Shown here: positions 50,597-61,015 of the stretch, one piece after another
Position numbering within the stretch: the stretch's first letter is position 1
Layout of the letters: each line of letters opens with the position of its first letter
Assembly (NCBI GenBank): GCA_963556255.1
Contig: OY744610.1
Coordinates: 15,263,339-15,327,338 of the forward strand
DNA from: Allolobophora icterica
Lineage: Eukaryota > Annelida > Clitellata > Crassiclitellata > Lumbricidae
Reading direction: 5' to 3'
Length of the DNA stretch: 64,000 bases
Notes under the pieces: model-generated
Told to the model about the DNA's origin: nothing
The model's database searches: none
Seen by the model: the letters and a program-made list of their open reading frames with translations, nothing else
Translations under genes and position numbers: made by a program

Positions 50597-51142
50597 ATGT
50601 ATTGCGTAAAGTGTAAAAGACAGACTGAAACAAAAGATATACAAGATGTCGTGGCTAAGAATGGGAGACCCATGCAACGAGGTGTATGCGTTGTATGTGG
50701 GAAAACAAAAACTCAATTCGTAAAAGGAACCACTGCGAAAGGCGGAGATGTAGTTGGTTCGTTGAATGCAGCCACTAGTAAGATAAAGTTACCTTGGGCT
50801 AAATATCCAGGCGAGATGCATCTTCCAGGTCACTCGTTTACAGGACCCGGGACAAGACTAGATTTGAGACTGAATCCCGACGGCACTCCTAAAGATTGGA
50901 GTAACCCCATCAACAGAGTAGATAACGCGGCTTACCATCATGATTTGGCTTACGATCGACACCCCGATACGGCTTCTAGGAATGTTGCCGATAGAGCAAT
51001 GATTAATGATTTGAATAATATTCCTAATCCTACTATCCGAGAGCGTATGGAGAGAGCGGTAGTTAAACCTATATTGTCTGTTAAATCGAGTCTCGGGTTA
51101 GGTTTAAAAAAAGCCCCGATCCGAAATGGACCGATCAATTAG
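50597..51142 (+). CDS. Zinc-ribbon plus phospholipase A2 protein (element A)
   Basis: 181 residues. YCVKC and CVVCG zinc ribbon; PLA2 calcium loop FTGPGTRLDL and catalytic VDNAAYHHDLAY. It reads past the point where the B copy stops (…GLKKAP…) to a stop at 51140-51142. Intact frame even though neighbours in A are decayed. Overlaps the integrase frame by about 30 bases. Confidence 0.85.
   Translation: MYCVKCKRQTETKDIQDVVAKNGRPMQRGVCVVCGKTKTQFVKGTTAKGGDVVGSLNAATSKIKLPWAKYPGEMHLPGHSFTGPGTRLDLRLNPDGTPKDWSNPINRVDNAAYHHDLAYDRHPDTASRNVADRAMINDLNNIPNPTIRERMERAVVKPILSVKSSLGLGLKKAPIRNGPIN
51103..51109 (+). promoter_or_regulatory. Candidate -1 ribosomal frameshift site (element A)
   Basis: PLA2 frame GGT TTA AAA AAA GCC contains T TTA AAA. 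A -1 slip enters the integrase frame (K-S-P-D-P-K-W...) which has no ATG before the catalytic Asp. Same site and register as in element B. Confidence 0.6.
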
Positions 51143-52035
51143 CGGATGAATTGCATAAACCGGTAGTAAAACATTTTAGAAAGAGAAAAGTGTACGTTAG
51201 TGGGATAGATGAGATATGGGCTGCTGATTTAGTTGATATGCAAGCCTTCGCTAAAGAAAACGATGGTGCGAAATACCTATTAACCGTTATAGATGTGTTT
51301 TCAAAGTACGGATGGATCGTGCCATTGAATGATAAGAGTGGGAAATCTACAGCAAGCGGCTTCTTGAAGATACTCGAGAGTGGACGAAAGCCTGTTAAAT
51401 TATGGGTAGATACGGGGAAAGAGTTTTATAACAAAGACGTTAAGAATTTGCTCGAGGTGTACTCTACGGAGAATGAAGAAAAATCTTGCGTTGTCGAGAG
51501 GTGGAACAGGACGATGAAAGATAAAATGTTTAAGTACTTTACAGCTAATTCGACGAGAAGATATATCGACGTTTTAGACGGAATGGTTAGTAATTACAAC
51601 AACACTAGACATTCTTCCATTAAAATGACGCCCGCTAAGGCTAGTATGAAAGCGAATGAAAAGACTGTATATATGAATTTATACGGCGAACGGGTCTCAG
51701 AGCCTATTGCGCCTAGATTCTCGGTTGGAGATAAAGTCAGAATAACGAAGAAGAAAAACATATTTGAAAAAGGATATACACCTAGATGGACTGAGGAAAT
51801 GTTCACAATTGCACAAGTTCAGTATACAAATCCAGCAACTTATAAGATTACTGATTCTAACGGTGAGGAGATACAAGGCTCATTCTATGAACTGGAGCTA
51901 CAGAAGACGACTCAAGAAATATTTAGGATCGAAAAAGTGATTAGAAAACGTGGGAAGAAATCACTCGTTAAATGGTTAGGATATTCAGACTCGTTCAATT
52001 CTTGGGTCGATAACGATAACTTGATGACGTTGTGA
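51109..52035 (+). CDS. INT: DDE integrase with chromodomain, in -1 frame behind PLA2 (element A)
   Basis: Catalytic D40 (AADLVDMQAF), second Asp in LWVDTGKEFYNKD, Glu in SCVVERWNRTM, 28 residues apart by my count. C-terminal chromodomain (IFRIEKVIRKRGKKSLVKWL GYSDSFNSW). The first in-frame ATG is codon 44, after the catalytic Asp, so an own AUG start would give a dead enzyme; an upstream stop closes the frame seven codons before the slippery site. Closely similar to the B copy. Joins the element's ends to host DNA, making 6-bp duplications. Confidence 0.9.
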   Translation, partial: KSPDPKWTDQLADELHKPVVKHFRKRKVYVSGIDEIWAADLVDMQAFAKENDGAKYLLTVIDVFSKYGWIVPLNDKSGKSTASGFLKILESGRKPVKLWVDTGKEFYNKDVKNLLEVYSTENEEKSCVVERWNRTMKDKMFKYFTANSTRRYIDVLDGMVSNYNNTRHSSIKMTPAKASMKANEKTVYMNLYGERVSEPIAPRFSVGDKVRITKKKNIFEKGYTPRWTEEMFTIAQVQYTNPATYKITDSNGEEIQGSFYELELQKTTQEIFRIEKVIRKRGKKSLVKWLGYSDSFNSWVDNDNLMTL

Positions 52036-52099
52036 AACGATTATTCAAAAATGTTATTTCGACTTAAAGAAAATAATTTTCATATAATAAAGAGATACT

Positions 52100-52801
52100 A
52101 TGGCAATCACATGGAAAAACTTTGATATTAATAATGTTATTTTCGATGACGTTACAAAAAGGTCTACTCCCGCTGAAACTAAATTTCAACGCATATTTCT
52201 AAAGTACAAATACGACGATAGGACAATCGACAAAATATCTATAAAAACTCCTCCGCTGTATTCTTATGGGATTCAAGAAAATCAAGCTTCGCAAACGGGT
52301 CTGTTAGACTCGTATTCTTTACCATTAAACATGTACGATAGAATGGTTGGTGAAACCGAAGACGAAGCGAAAACGATTGAAATTTTTGAATCGTGTTTAA
52401 AACTGGTAAAAGAACATCTTAAAAAATCTGATGTGAAAGACGCGCTTAATAAATACGAAATGAATGCGGATGTTGATCAAATGGATATGTTTTACAGAAA
52501 GAAAGAGAAAGGTAAAATCCTTCCCGATATACCCCCTACTCTATATCCGAAACTTTTAACTTCCTATGAAAAATCACGAAATCCGGATGTACCACCTAAG
52601 ATAACTACAGGATTTTACGATTTAAACAATGAACCGATAGATCCTAAAACTCTCATAAATACGCGTTGTAAGGTTGTTTGCGATATTCGCATCGATAATA
52701 TCAATATCGGGGCTAAACCGTCTATTCAGGTAAAAGTAAACGACGTCATAGTCCTCGATCGATTCGTTAGACAAAGACGTCTTTTCTACGCACAGGAATA
52801 A
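52100..52801 (+). CDS. 233-residue terminal protein (element A)
   Basis: Near-identical to the B copy at 34986-35687. The 64 bases separating it from the integrase are identical in both elements. Possible OB-fold nucleic-acid-binding protein (see the B entry). Followed by two perfect hairpins and the terminal repeat. Confidence 0.6.
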   Translation: MAITWKNFDINNVIFDDVTKRSTPAETKFQRIFLKYKYDDRTIDKISIKTPPLYSYGIQENQASQTGLLDSYSLPLNMYDRMVGETEDEAKTIEIFESCLKLVKEHLKKSDVKDALNKYEMNADVDQMDMFYRKKEKGKILPDIPPTLYPKLLTSYEKSRNPDVPPKITTGFYDLNNEPIDPKTLINTRCKVVCDIRIDNINIGAKPSIQVKVNDVIVLDRFVRQRRLFYAQE

Positions 52802-52802
52802 G

Positions 52803-52846
52803 ATGATTCAGATGAATCATAGCTTTTATAACTGTCGGTTATAAAA
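52803..52846. terminator. Two hairpins after the last gene of element A
   Basis: ATGATTCA/TGAATCAT (52803-52820, 2-base loop) and TTTTATAAC/GTTATAAAA (52824-52846, 5-base loop) directly follow the stop codon. Confidence 0.5.
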
Positions 52847-52863
52847 ACCAGCGTAATCACCTG

Positions 52864-53050
52864 ATGACTCATAGGCGCGTCATCGAAACTGCGGGAATTT
52901 CCAACAGTTTCGATGACGTCATACGATGGTCGTGACGTCATGTGGTTATTGCGTGGTTATTGGGTGGTTATTGCATTATGAACCTATTAGGTTAGCGATT
53001 TGGACCTAGTTATTGGGTGGTTGTGCTGGAGTAGTCTAAATACAACTACT
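52864..53050 (-). repeat. Polinton A right terminal inverted repeat
   Basis: Reverse complement of 21187-21372 with a few differences and one indel; ends CAACTACT. Carries two CRE-like TGACGTCA palindromes. Confidence 0.95.
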
Positions 53051-53056
53051 GAGAAC
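53051..53056. repeat. Target-site duplication of Polinton A, right copy
   Basis: GAGAAC, identical to 21181-21186. Confidence 0.95.
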
Positions 53057-54113
53057 TAATAAAGAAAGATTGTCCAAAGGAAGACGAGGTTCTCTGTACT
53101 TACCATTTTAAAACACTTATGCTTTGGTCATGTGAAGAGATATCTCCAGAATGGTGGAATTCCACGTCGGTTATTAAAATATGCTGCTATTTATTCCAAA
53201 GACTTGCAGAATGGTCGAAGAAGAGAAAGTGTCCAAACTATTTTATTCCACAAGCAAATTTGTTCCATAAGAACTTTAAGCAGAAGATCGTTGATGAAAC
53301 AGCTGAAAAATTGCTGAGATTTTGTGATTCTCATTGTTCTGTGTTTTTGGTTTGTTGACCATTACTTTCTTCCATATTTTCTCGATGAAGGCCTCATTGA
53401 TTCAACAAAGGACTTGACGTTGTTCCTCTCTAAAGAATTTGATTCATGTGAACCCAAATCTGTCGACGTATATTTCTCGTGGAGATTCTCTTATGGTGTT
53501 TTTTTCCTACGTTCGGTAGTCAATGAAGGGATGATGGATGGTTATGGAATCATCGGTAACGCCAAATATCTTGCCAGACTAACTCCCTCGGATGTATGTG
53601 GCAAAAGCAAGTTGACAGTCATGGAATCATGTTTTGAATTCTATGCATCGGTGTTGGTGATTCTGCATTCTACATATCTTATAGATTGTAAGAATATGCA
53701 ATATGACACCGAAAAGTTGTCTATCGTAGTCAGAGAACTTTCGAGTAAGCCAAAATTTATTAGATCCGTGCACCACAACTTTCCAATACCAAGGAAAACA
53801 GGTCTCAATGGAGATCATTTACAATTCATAAAAGCGACAGATCTTATGGAAAATTTAACTGGGTCAAATGATGATCCAGAATTTAAAATCGTGTCTCAAA
53901 TGTCAAAGTATCTTCTAAGGAAAGCAATAAACTCTGACGATTCTAAAACCAACGCCATCGCCAATGCGACTTTGACATAGCCTACATGGCGGCTCTGCAT
54001 TTTGCTGCATCAGAATACGACACTGCGATAGACCTTTGCTCGAGAGTGATCATAAATGAAATCAATGAGAAAGAGGACAATGAGACACTGAATGCAGGCT
54101 GTTTGCTCTACAT
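53057..54113 (+). pseudogene. Mab-21/cGAS-like host gene, middle part
   Basis: The frame left at 21186 resumes here: CTYHFKTLMLWSCEEISPEW and PNYFIPQANLF are the typical C-terminal Mab-21 motifs. A frameshift near 53320 leads into the frame of 53324-53980 (FWFVDHYFLPYFLDEGLIDS ... SVDVYFSWRFSYGVFFLRSV), an extended helical region outside the Mab-21 domain. A second shift near 53970 leads to FDIAYMAALHFAASEYDTAI DLCSRVI, TPR-like helices, which run to the hAT insertion at 54113. Two frameshifts plus two insertions argue for a dead gene, unless the shifts are sequence errors or small introns. Confidence 0.72.
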
Positions 54114-55424
54114 CAGGGGTCTCAAACTCAAAGTACCCTGAGGGCCAAATGAAGACCAGTATGTGAGCTGGCGGGCCGCATTTAAGTGAATGATCCTATT
54201 TATTCAGTGACACAAGTGACAAAATTAAGCAGAAATGGTGAAATAAAGAGTAGCACTGTATTTTGTTTAAAGTTAATTTATTATGTTTTCTAAAAACTAA
54301 AAATTAATACATAAGGAATTACTTTTAGTAGTTTAGTCAATTTCTTTGGCTACTTAACTGGCAGTGTTTTGCCTCAACCAGAGCATCAATATTAGGATTG
54401 ATATCTGAGATGAAAGCAATCTAAGAGACGCTTGTAAATGTTCATCAGTAAGCCTTGACCTTAGCACGGATTTATAATTCTTCATGAAAGAGAATAACTT
54501 TTCCTTTCAGATAAAGTGAATAAATGGGGAAATTCTTCTCTTAAAGAAATTTGTAGAATTCCAACACCCTTATACTTTTGCTAGAAACGAATTGAATTGC
54601 CTATGTTTCAGTCCTCGTGCACGTGTAAAATTGACGGTTTTAACAACATACATATTGCTGGACTTTTTCACCTCTGGCAGTATAACATGAGACCATTATC
54701 CAAAGATTTTAAGATGGAACAAGATGAACTAATGATGACGAAAGTGCGAATCTAGGGAGCGCAAGGGCTTCTGATCTATCCACGGGTAAAACAACGAAAG
54801 TTCCTAAACCCCTACCATGTTAAAATCCATCGGCCTCTTTGTTTTTAGTTGTTACCAACTACGTGGCGGCTGCAATGCGGTAATAATTGTAGGTGTTATT
54901 AAAATGATCCAAAACGAGAAAATTCAACGCGGTTGATTTGACTTGCATCCAAAAATATCTAAAGTTGGAATAAAGTAGGCCTACTACCAATAAAAGTTCT
55001 ATATGATTTGGCAATTACGATACTTTTCGTATAAATCGCCTCTTAACTGATGGGTTTTAACATGGTAGGTACAGGATATTTTCGTTGTTTTACCCATAAA
55101 TAGACCAGAAGCCCTTGTAGTTTTACCAGAATGCATCACGCGCCTTAGATTCGAACTGTGCAAGCCAAATTTCTGTAAATGGGCCATCTTGTTCTCTTAT
55201 TAAATCTTTGCCGTTATCACGAGAGAGACCATCGAGCTTAATTTTTAGAGAGACACGGAGTAAGTCAAAAACATAACATAGAGCTTTATGATTATTATTA
55301 TTTAAAAGTAGACTTATAGACTTTCATTGTGAAATATTTAAGAAATTCTGAAGGCCGTCGCGGGCCACAAAAAAGGACTTTGCGGGCCGCATGCGGCCCG
55401 CGGGCCGCGTGTTTGAGACCACTG
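54114..55424. mobile_element. Non-autonomous hAT-type element
   Basis: Begins CAGGGGTCTCAAACTC and ends with the near inverted repeat GTTTGAGACCACTG. Subterminal GGGCCGC/GCGGCCC words; 8-bp target duplication CTCTACAT (54106-54113 and 55425-55432), the hAT hallmark. 1311 bp, no transposase frame seen. It splits the host gene without changing its reading frame at the junction. The element's interior contains no recognisable gene. Confidence 0.9.
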
Positions 55425-56417
55425 CTCTACATTGATGATATTGGTAGAATCATTGGATTTTATCTGCTTTTCATATATATTAAAGGTAATTTGTACTACA
55501 GTAGAAGGCAATATTTTCTGGATCTTCGTCTAACACCAGAGGTTTGTGCTCACTATTTGATAATTTCGTCTGCTGAAGGAACAAACAGGCCTTTAGGATT
55601 TCATTACGATTTTCCAAAGCCAGCGTTTCCGCTAGATGAAAGTTTAATGGCTATAGCAAATTGGAAATCTGTTAGAATATCAAAGAAGAGAGACGGTATT
55701 GTTCGGGTCTATAAAAGAACAGATCCAAGTAAAATAGTAGGAGAGCTCAATGATGGTTCTCAGCCAAATAACGACCTCTGTATTAAGTTGCTAATGGACT
55801 ATTCAATTAAAAATATGACATCATTTTACGATGCGATTTGCAAAGACTTTGGCATTCACTGCAGTACAGTTGACTGTTACCTTGCTGCTTATCTTTACAA
55901 GTGTCGTAAATATCCTAAAGTGTTGCATTTGTGTGAACGGATTCTGGATGAGCCTGATCTGCGGAGCCATTTGAAGGAACTTGCATTTGCAAATGTCATT
56001 GTGCTGCCACCTCTTGACTCTTACTTCGACAGAGACATCCAATGCCTACTTGGATTTCACACACTTATCTACTATATATGGACTTCTACTGGAGATTTGC
56101 GCAAGATGGAAGAAACTACTGCGGGGACGTTCAAACAATATTTCGCGCAAGAGTTTTCGACTGAGAAGCGAGTACTATCAAGAATTCTTAAAAGTCCTTA
56201 CTCCATGAAATGCCATTATTTTCTTGAAAGGCATTTCCTGGCAAGATATTTGATAGTGAGATGTCTGATCGACTGTAATCATTCACTCTCCGAAATAATT
56301 TTTCAATTTAAGAAACTCAAAGCCAGTCTTCCTTTTGAGAGCATCATTCGTTGCTTTCTTAAACAAAAACTTAGACAATTTCAGAAAGGCGTCAAGGCAA
56401 AATACTGTATAGGTTAA
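55425..56417 (+). pseudogene. Mab-21/cGAS-like host gene, 3' part
   Basis: Open from the hAT duplication to the TAA at 56417 (about 330 codons). It reads IDDIGRIIGFYLLFIYIKG, YFLDLRLTPEVCAHYLI, then helical repeats rich in Cys/Tyr/Leu (CYLAAYLYKCRKYPKVLHLC ERILDEPD) reminiscent of TPR hairpins, and a basic C-terminus. Large Mab-21 proteins of invertebrates often carry such helical C-terminal extensions; I do not recognise a named domain. Confidence 0.7.
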
Positions 56418-57189
56418 ACTATCAGTTGAGGATAATAAAATAGAGATGGTATTTGCAGAAGTGCAAACATTAAGCGCCATTGTTTTGCTTGTGATGATTT
56501 TTCCTGAATATTAACGTTTAAGTGCTGCACTCATTTGTTTTAATGAGTTTTGCTTCTCGAATGGTTGGCTTTATATGTGTCGTCAAGTAGAAAACTGTTT
56601 CAAATTGGCAAAATCGTTTAAGAATCCTACTAGCATTAAAAATATGTGACCAAATATTACAGTTACTATTCAGCAGATAAGCCTCGGAGAAACAGAAGCA
56701 ACAGGTAGATTATTGCTGCTAATTTATTTGTCGTAGATATTAAATTGAATGAGGCTTGGCGATTTACTAAGGTGCCATGACGTTGCTTAGTTAAGAGTTG
56801 AGTTTATTAAGTCGTTGTAAATGCATTGAAACATTTAAAAATTTGTCGCTTGCTGAAATGACTTGTTTCAACGGATTCATGTGCTCAATTGGAACGTGTG
56901 AGGATTACAGTATAATGACTTATCTTATCTTAGCTTATCTTATCTGGACATTTACAAAGTACTTCTTTCAGCAGGGCTATACAGAAGCGCTCTCAGCGTG
57001 ACAGGCTCGTAAAGAATTAAGTCTTTAGGCAGCGAAGAGACGCAGTTGTGATCCCCTCTAGAATCCTACTACGGAGGGAAGGTCAATAACTAGTGTCATA
57101 ATACTTGCGCAATATGTATGAAGCTACACAATAGTACTCTCAAACGTATGTTGCATTGAGAAGACTTTCTGTGTTTTATTTAAACTCCG
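56418..57189. other. No recognisable gene
   Basis: 3' flank of the host gene and unassigned DNA; a short TTATCTTAGCTTATCTTATC simple stretch near 56922. Confidence 0.45.
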
Positions 57190-57800
57190 GACGAATTGAT
57201 AGCTGCCATGTTCTGCGAAACTCTGGTTAGAAGGTTGCTTACTTGCCTGTAACACGTAGGCTAAAATGCGAGTTCGAGCATTCTCTGAGATGACCGGTGT
57301 GAAGAAACTTTGAATAAGGCCTTAACATCAGAAAGCCACACATACAGCTCATGGTTTGACGCATGAAATATATAACACAAAAATCATAACAAAGCATGAT
57401 AGCGTTGTTGATTTAAAGAGTCTTAGAAGTATTATTGTTAAGGTGGAATGTAATTGCAATTGTATTCAAGAACTTAGGCCTATACAGCGCCACTCAAAGT
57501 CATAGGCGCTCCCGATCCTGGTCATGGTCTTCACTGACGCAGAGAAACGTTTTCAGGCGCTTGCGGAACTGGGCAGGAGGGAGAGTGAGGAGGTCAACCC
57601 TAAAAGCCTGAGGCAAGCGGTTCCAGCTGGATGAGTCTATGAAACTAGCTCAGGTTGCTTCACTCGTGATTAGCTTACATAAGCAGATCATCTGATTCAT
57701 CTCTATAGTAGTTATCACATAAAATAAGATGAAGTTTCCGGATTCATGATAAATTAACAACCCAAATCATTTGGAGCCTCAATTCCAGTTACTTTGAAGC
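57190..57800. repeat. Dispersed repeat, second copy, containing a LINE fragment
   Basis: Follows the same order of words as 13086-13570, interrupted at about 57475-57645 by the LINE 3' end listed next. Confidence 0.55.
57475..57645 (-). pseudogene. LINE 3' terminus
   Basis: Minus strand reads SWNRLPQAFRVDLLTLPPAQ FRKRLKTFLCVS, a typical LINE C-terminus, followed by the tail GGGAGCGCCTATGACTTTGA GTGGCGCTGTATAGGCC. The tail matches the 3' end of the SINE at 61545-61775. Confidence 0.75.
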
Positions 57801-58099
57801 ATTTTACGCCTACGACTGCGTGGGAATGCATAGGCCCCTAATTGATATAAAAATACGATTTCGGAATACCCACACTTAAGATTATAATTTACCATAGGCA
57901 ATAACATAATAATAATAATGATTTTCTTAATTAATTCAAACTGACAAGTACGCAGTAAGATTACATTGAAACATGACAGTACAGTCAAGATCCTAATTAA
58001 ACACACGTTTTGGCAGCCATGCATGGCACCGCCCTAAAGGGGTTTACGGGTATCGAACCGCGATCTAAGGCTCTCCTGGCCATGAAGTTACCATTACTC

Positions 58100-58705
58100 T
58101 ATCCTCTCTCCTCCACTTGGATTAATATTAGCAAAGAAAATAGTTGGTTCACTGGTGTCAGCAGTCTTAGCCAGCTCCGATCCATCCGCAAGTCTCTTTC
58201 ATTTCATGCTGTCATTACGCTGGTCCACGCTCTGATCTGCACTCGGGTAGACTTTGGCAATGCTGTGTACATTGGCCTTTCCTCCTCCAATATGCACAAA
58301 CTCCAGACTATCCTTAATGCTGCTGCTTGGCTTATAGCTGACATTCCTAAGTTTGCCCACATTTCTGCCTTTATCCGTGATTCTCCCACTGGCTCCCTGC
58401 TCAACAGCGAATTCAGTCTAAAACCCTCACTCTCGTGCGCAATTGCCTTACTGCCTCTGCTCCGTCTTATCTAATAAGTTTTGCAACCCAGTTTCTTCCA
58501 TGCCTGCGAGGGCTTCCTTGCGATCTTCGGGTCACGGCCTTATGGTTGTCCTCTGCATGCGATCTTCCTCGGCACAATCCAGAAGTTTCGCCTATGTTGG
58601 CCCCTCTGCTTGGAATTGTCTCCCCTTGTTTCTCCGTCAAGAGCTCTTGGCCTCTCTCCTCTCCAGTTCCGTAGACGCCTGAAAACTTTCCTTTTTGCCG
58701 GTACA
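58100..58705 (+). pseudogene. CR1/L2-type LINE 3' fragment
   Basis: SLSQLRSIRKSLSFHAVITL VHALICTRVDFGNAVYIGLS ... LQTILNAAAWLIADIPKF is the conserved post-palm region of CR1/L2 reverse transcriptases. After a deletion and frameshifts it ends [16 protein letters not shown] and [16 protein letters not shown]. It runs into a TA microsatellite. Confidence 0.8.
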
Positions 58706-58710
58706 GGCAT

Positions 58711-58820
<110 letters not shown>

Positions 58821-58909
58821 GTTTATTCAAAAATCCCAATGGCAAACCGCACCAGGGTACAAATAACAGTCATGCAATACAATATAAAACATAAATGGAG
58901 TTAACGATT

Positions 58910-60015
58910 AAACAATATACGAGGAATAAAATTTCTATTGTCTTTAGTGGGAAGTGTAAAGTTATGTGGTCTAGATCGTAGGACATATGGTAATACAGTA
59001 GTAGGAGGGAAAAGTGAATAAAGAACATGAAAAGGGTTATGTTTAACATATTGAAATAGTCTTTGATCAGCTTGATTAATTAACAAGAGTATAAAACGAT
59101 GGAAAATCTTGGTCAAGAAAACCAAGCCGCTGCATTTTTCGAATAAGACGATCAATCTTAGCTAGATCATTAGACAAGGCAAAGCCCCACCAAGCAGGGG
59201 CTGCATATAAAAGTCTAGAGACTGTAGTAGCTCTGGCAACCTCATGTAAGGAAGTAGTAGATAGACCATGAAGTGTAAGAACTCTAAGAGCTTGTAAAGA
59301 TCCAGCGCAAGTCCTAATAATATTATTAATATGAGAAGTAGACTTTAAATCATTGGTAATATTAAAACCAAGAATGATCGTAGAGGTAACTCGAGTAATT
59401 TCAGGTAGAAGTGGTGGGAGATCAAATCTAAATGAACGACGTGTAAAAATCATTTCACACGATTTTTTGGTATTAAGCTTAAGATTATGTTCTAAAGCCC
59501 AGGAAGCAACACAATCAAGTTCTTGATGTAAAGTAAGTCACATAGATGCACCTATAATGAGATATATATCGTCAGCATATTTAGACATCAGGTTCTGTGG
59601 ATGGATGAGATGAAGATCAGAGGTGCTATCTATGAAAGCAATAGGTCCAAATCCTGATCCTTGAACAATGTTTGCATTAATAATCCTAAGTAAGGATAAT
59701 TTACCAGCAAATCTAGTGATATGAGATCTATGTTCAAGAAAATCAATGATCCAGTTGTATATAATTATTGTCTGGAAGGTTAAGCCGAGACAACTTTTGT
59801 GCTAGAGTAGCATGCCGAACAGAATAAAGTGCCTTTGAAAAGTCAAGAGCAACAAGAGTAACAAATGGTTCAGTTTGTAATAATCTGCAGACTTGGTGTA
59901 GAATAGCAATAAGAGCTGAAGTTGTGGACCCAGTAGGTCTAAAAGCAAATTGGTCAAGGAGTTGTTGATGTAGTGGAGGTTCACGGAGAAGAGGATAAAA
60001 GTATTTATTCGGGTT
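58910..60015 (-). pseudogene. LINE with near-complete reverse-transcriptase domain
   Basis: Minus strand: DQFAFRPTGSTTSALIAILH, ALDFSKALYSVRHATLAQKL, catalytic box SKYADDIYLIIGAS, NLKLNTKKSCEMIFT, ARATTVSRLLYAAPAWWGF, and the end RPHNFTLPTKDNRNFIPRIL FNR. A stop and several frame changes inactivate it, and the N-terminal endonuclease is missing. Relatives at 8395-8860 and 63860-64000. Confidence 0.85.
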
Positions 60016-60019
60016 GAAA

Positions 60020-60088
60020 GCGCCGCTAATCTGAGTGGTGCTATATAAATTTTCGGTTATAATTACAATTACAATTACAATTACAAAA
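60020..60088 (+). repeat. Retroelement tail with (AATTAC)n
   Basis: GTGGTGCTATATAAATTTTC GG followed by AATTAC repeats resembles the GGCGCTATATAAAT-type LINE/SINE tail seen elsewhere in the window, on the plus strand. Confidence 0.45.
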
Positions 60089-61015
60089 CTATATAGAGTT
60101 TTCATGCACAAAACAATGTAGTCCTGTCACCTGTGAGAATACAACACCAATAGATAGGGGCCTATATGGGTCCACCTCAAGCTTTACCTTTATCCCACTC
60201 TTCTGGAGCTGTGTGGTTGTCTGCTTTGTTAACTGCCATGCGCTTTCTTGCAATAAAACGTGTAACAAGTAATAATTCTAAATCTTTGCTCAACATCGGG
60301 TTTCAAGTAATTTATTATAATTCGACTGATGATACAATAAGCCAGTGACAAACTCAAGGGACATTATTTAACAACATATCCAAATTTTGATACTCACACT
60401 CTGGACAAAAAATATTATACATGTACATACTAACGATCGATCGTATAATTTTGTTGATATTGAAATTATCAGGCTGTTACATCATTTTAAAAAGATAATT
60501 TGTTGCTAATCGAAGAATTTCTGTTTCCCATATTTCCCTCGTCCTGCGATGGGATCTTCTAGCGAGGTAAAGGTTACACACAATGTCATGTTGAGTTGAT
60601 TCAGGAGAAATCTTTTTGAAGCGTGATACCATCATATAACCATCATGTGATTGGCATAGGCTAATTATTAAAACCTATTAAAGAGTTCACAGAAATTATG
60701 AAAGTTTACAAGAGTTCGAAACAAAATAGTTTCATCCACGCAAGTCTACCGCAACTGAGATAATTTCAGGAAGTAGTTTTAAGTTTTTACATTTTTTGTG
60801 GTGCACCTGATGAAGCTTTTTAGATCCATATCAGAATTTCTTTCAGACAGCTCTGACACTTGTCAGGATGTTATGCGGCTGTTTAAACTAATATATTATG
60901 CTACCAAACTTCATACAATCGACTACGAATACCAAAATTATGTGATCGCTGTTATTTCGCGCTCAAACCTATCGCCGTCCAGGTGTGTATAGAAACGCCA
61001 CGTCATGTGCATATA
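60089..61015. other. No recognisable gene
   Basis: Unassigned AT-rich DNA; I see no supportable gene. Confidence 0.4.

Larger units (their letters stand above)
21187..53050 (+). mobile_element. Polinton/Maverick (adintovirus-type) element A, with B nested inside
   Basis: Termini AGTAGTTGTA...TACAACTACT (5'-AG...CT-3'), inverted repeats of about 186 bp and a 6-bp target duplication. Subtracting nested element B and one CCCACT copy leaves about 15.9 kb. It encodes a PolB, adenain-like protease, capsid-type proteins, packaging ATPase and integrase, the defining Polinton set. Polymerase, core-like and ATPase genes are frameshifted, the penton gene is interrupted by B, and the two terminal repeats differ at several positions, so it is an old, non-autonomous copy. 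Orientation is given with PolB at the left. Confidence 0.96.

Noticed and set aside
21187..53050. One large 32-kb virus or an inverted duplication of a single element
   Set aside because: The inner and outer ends have different terminal repeats and different 6-bp duplications, and many genes are too diverged for a duplication.
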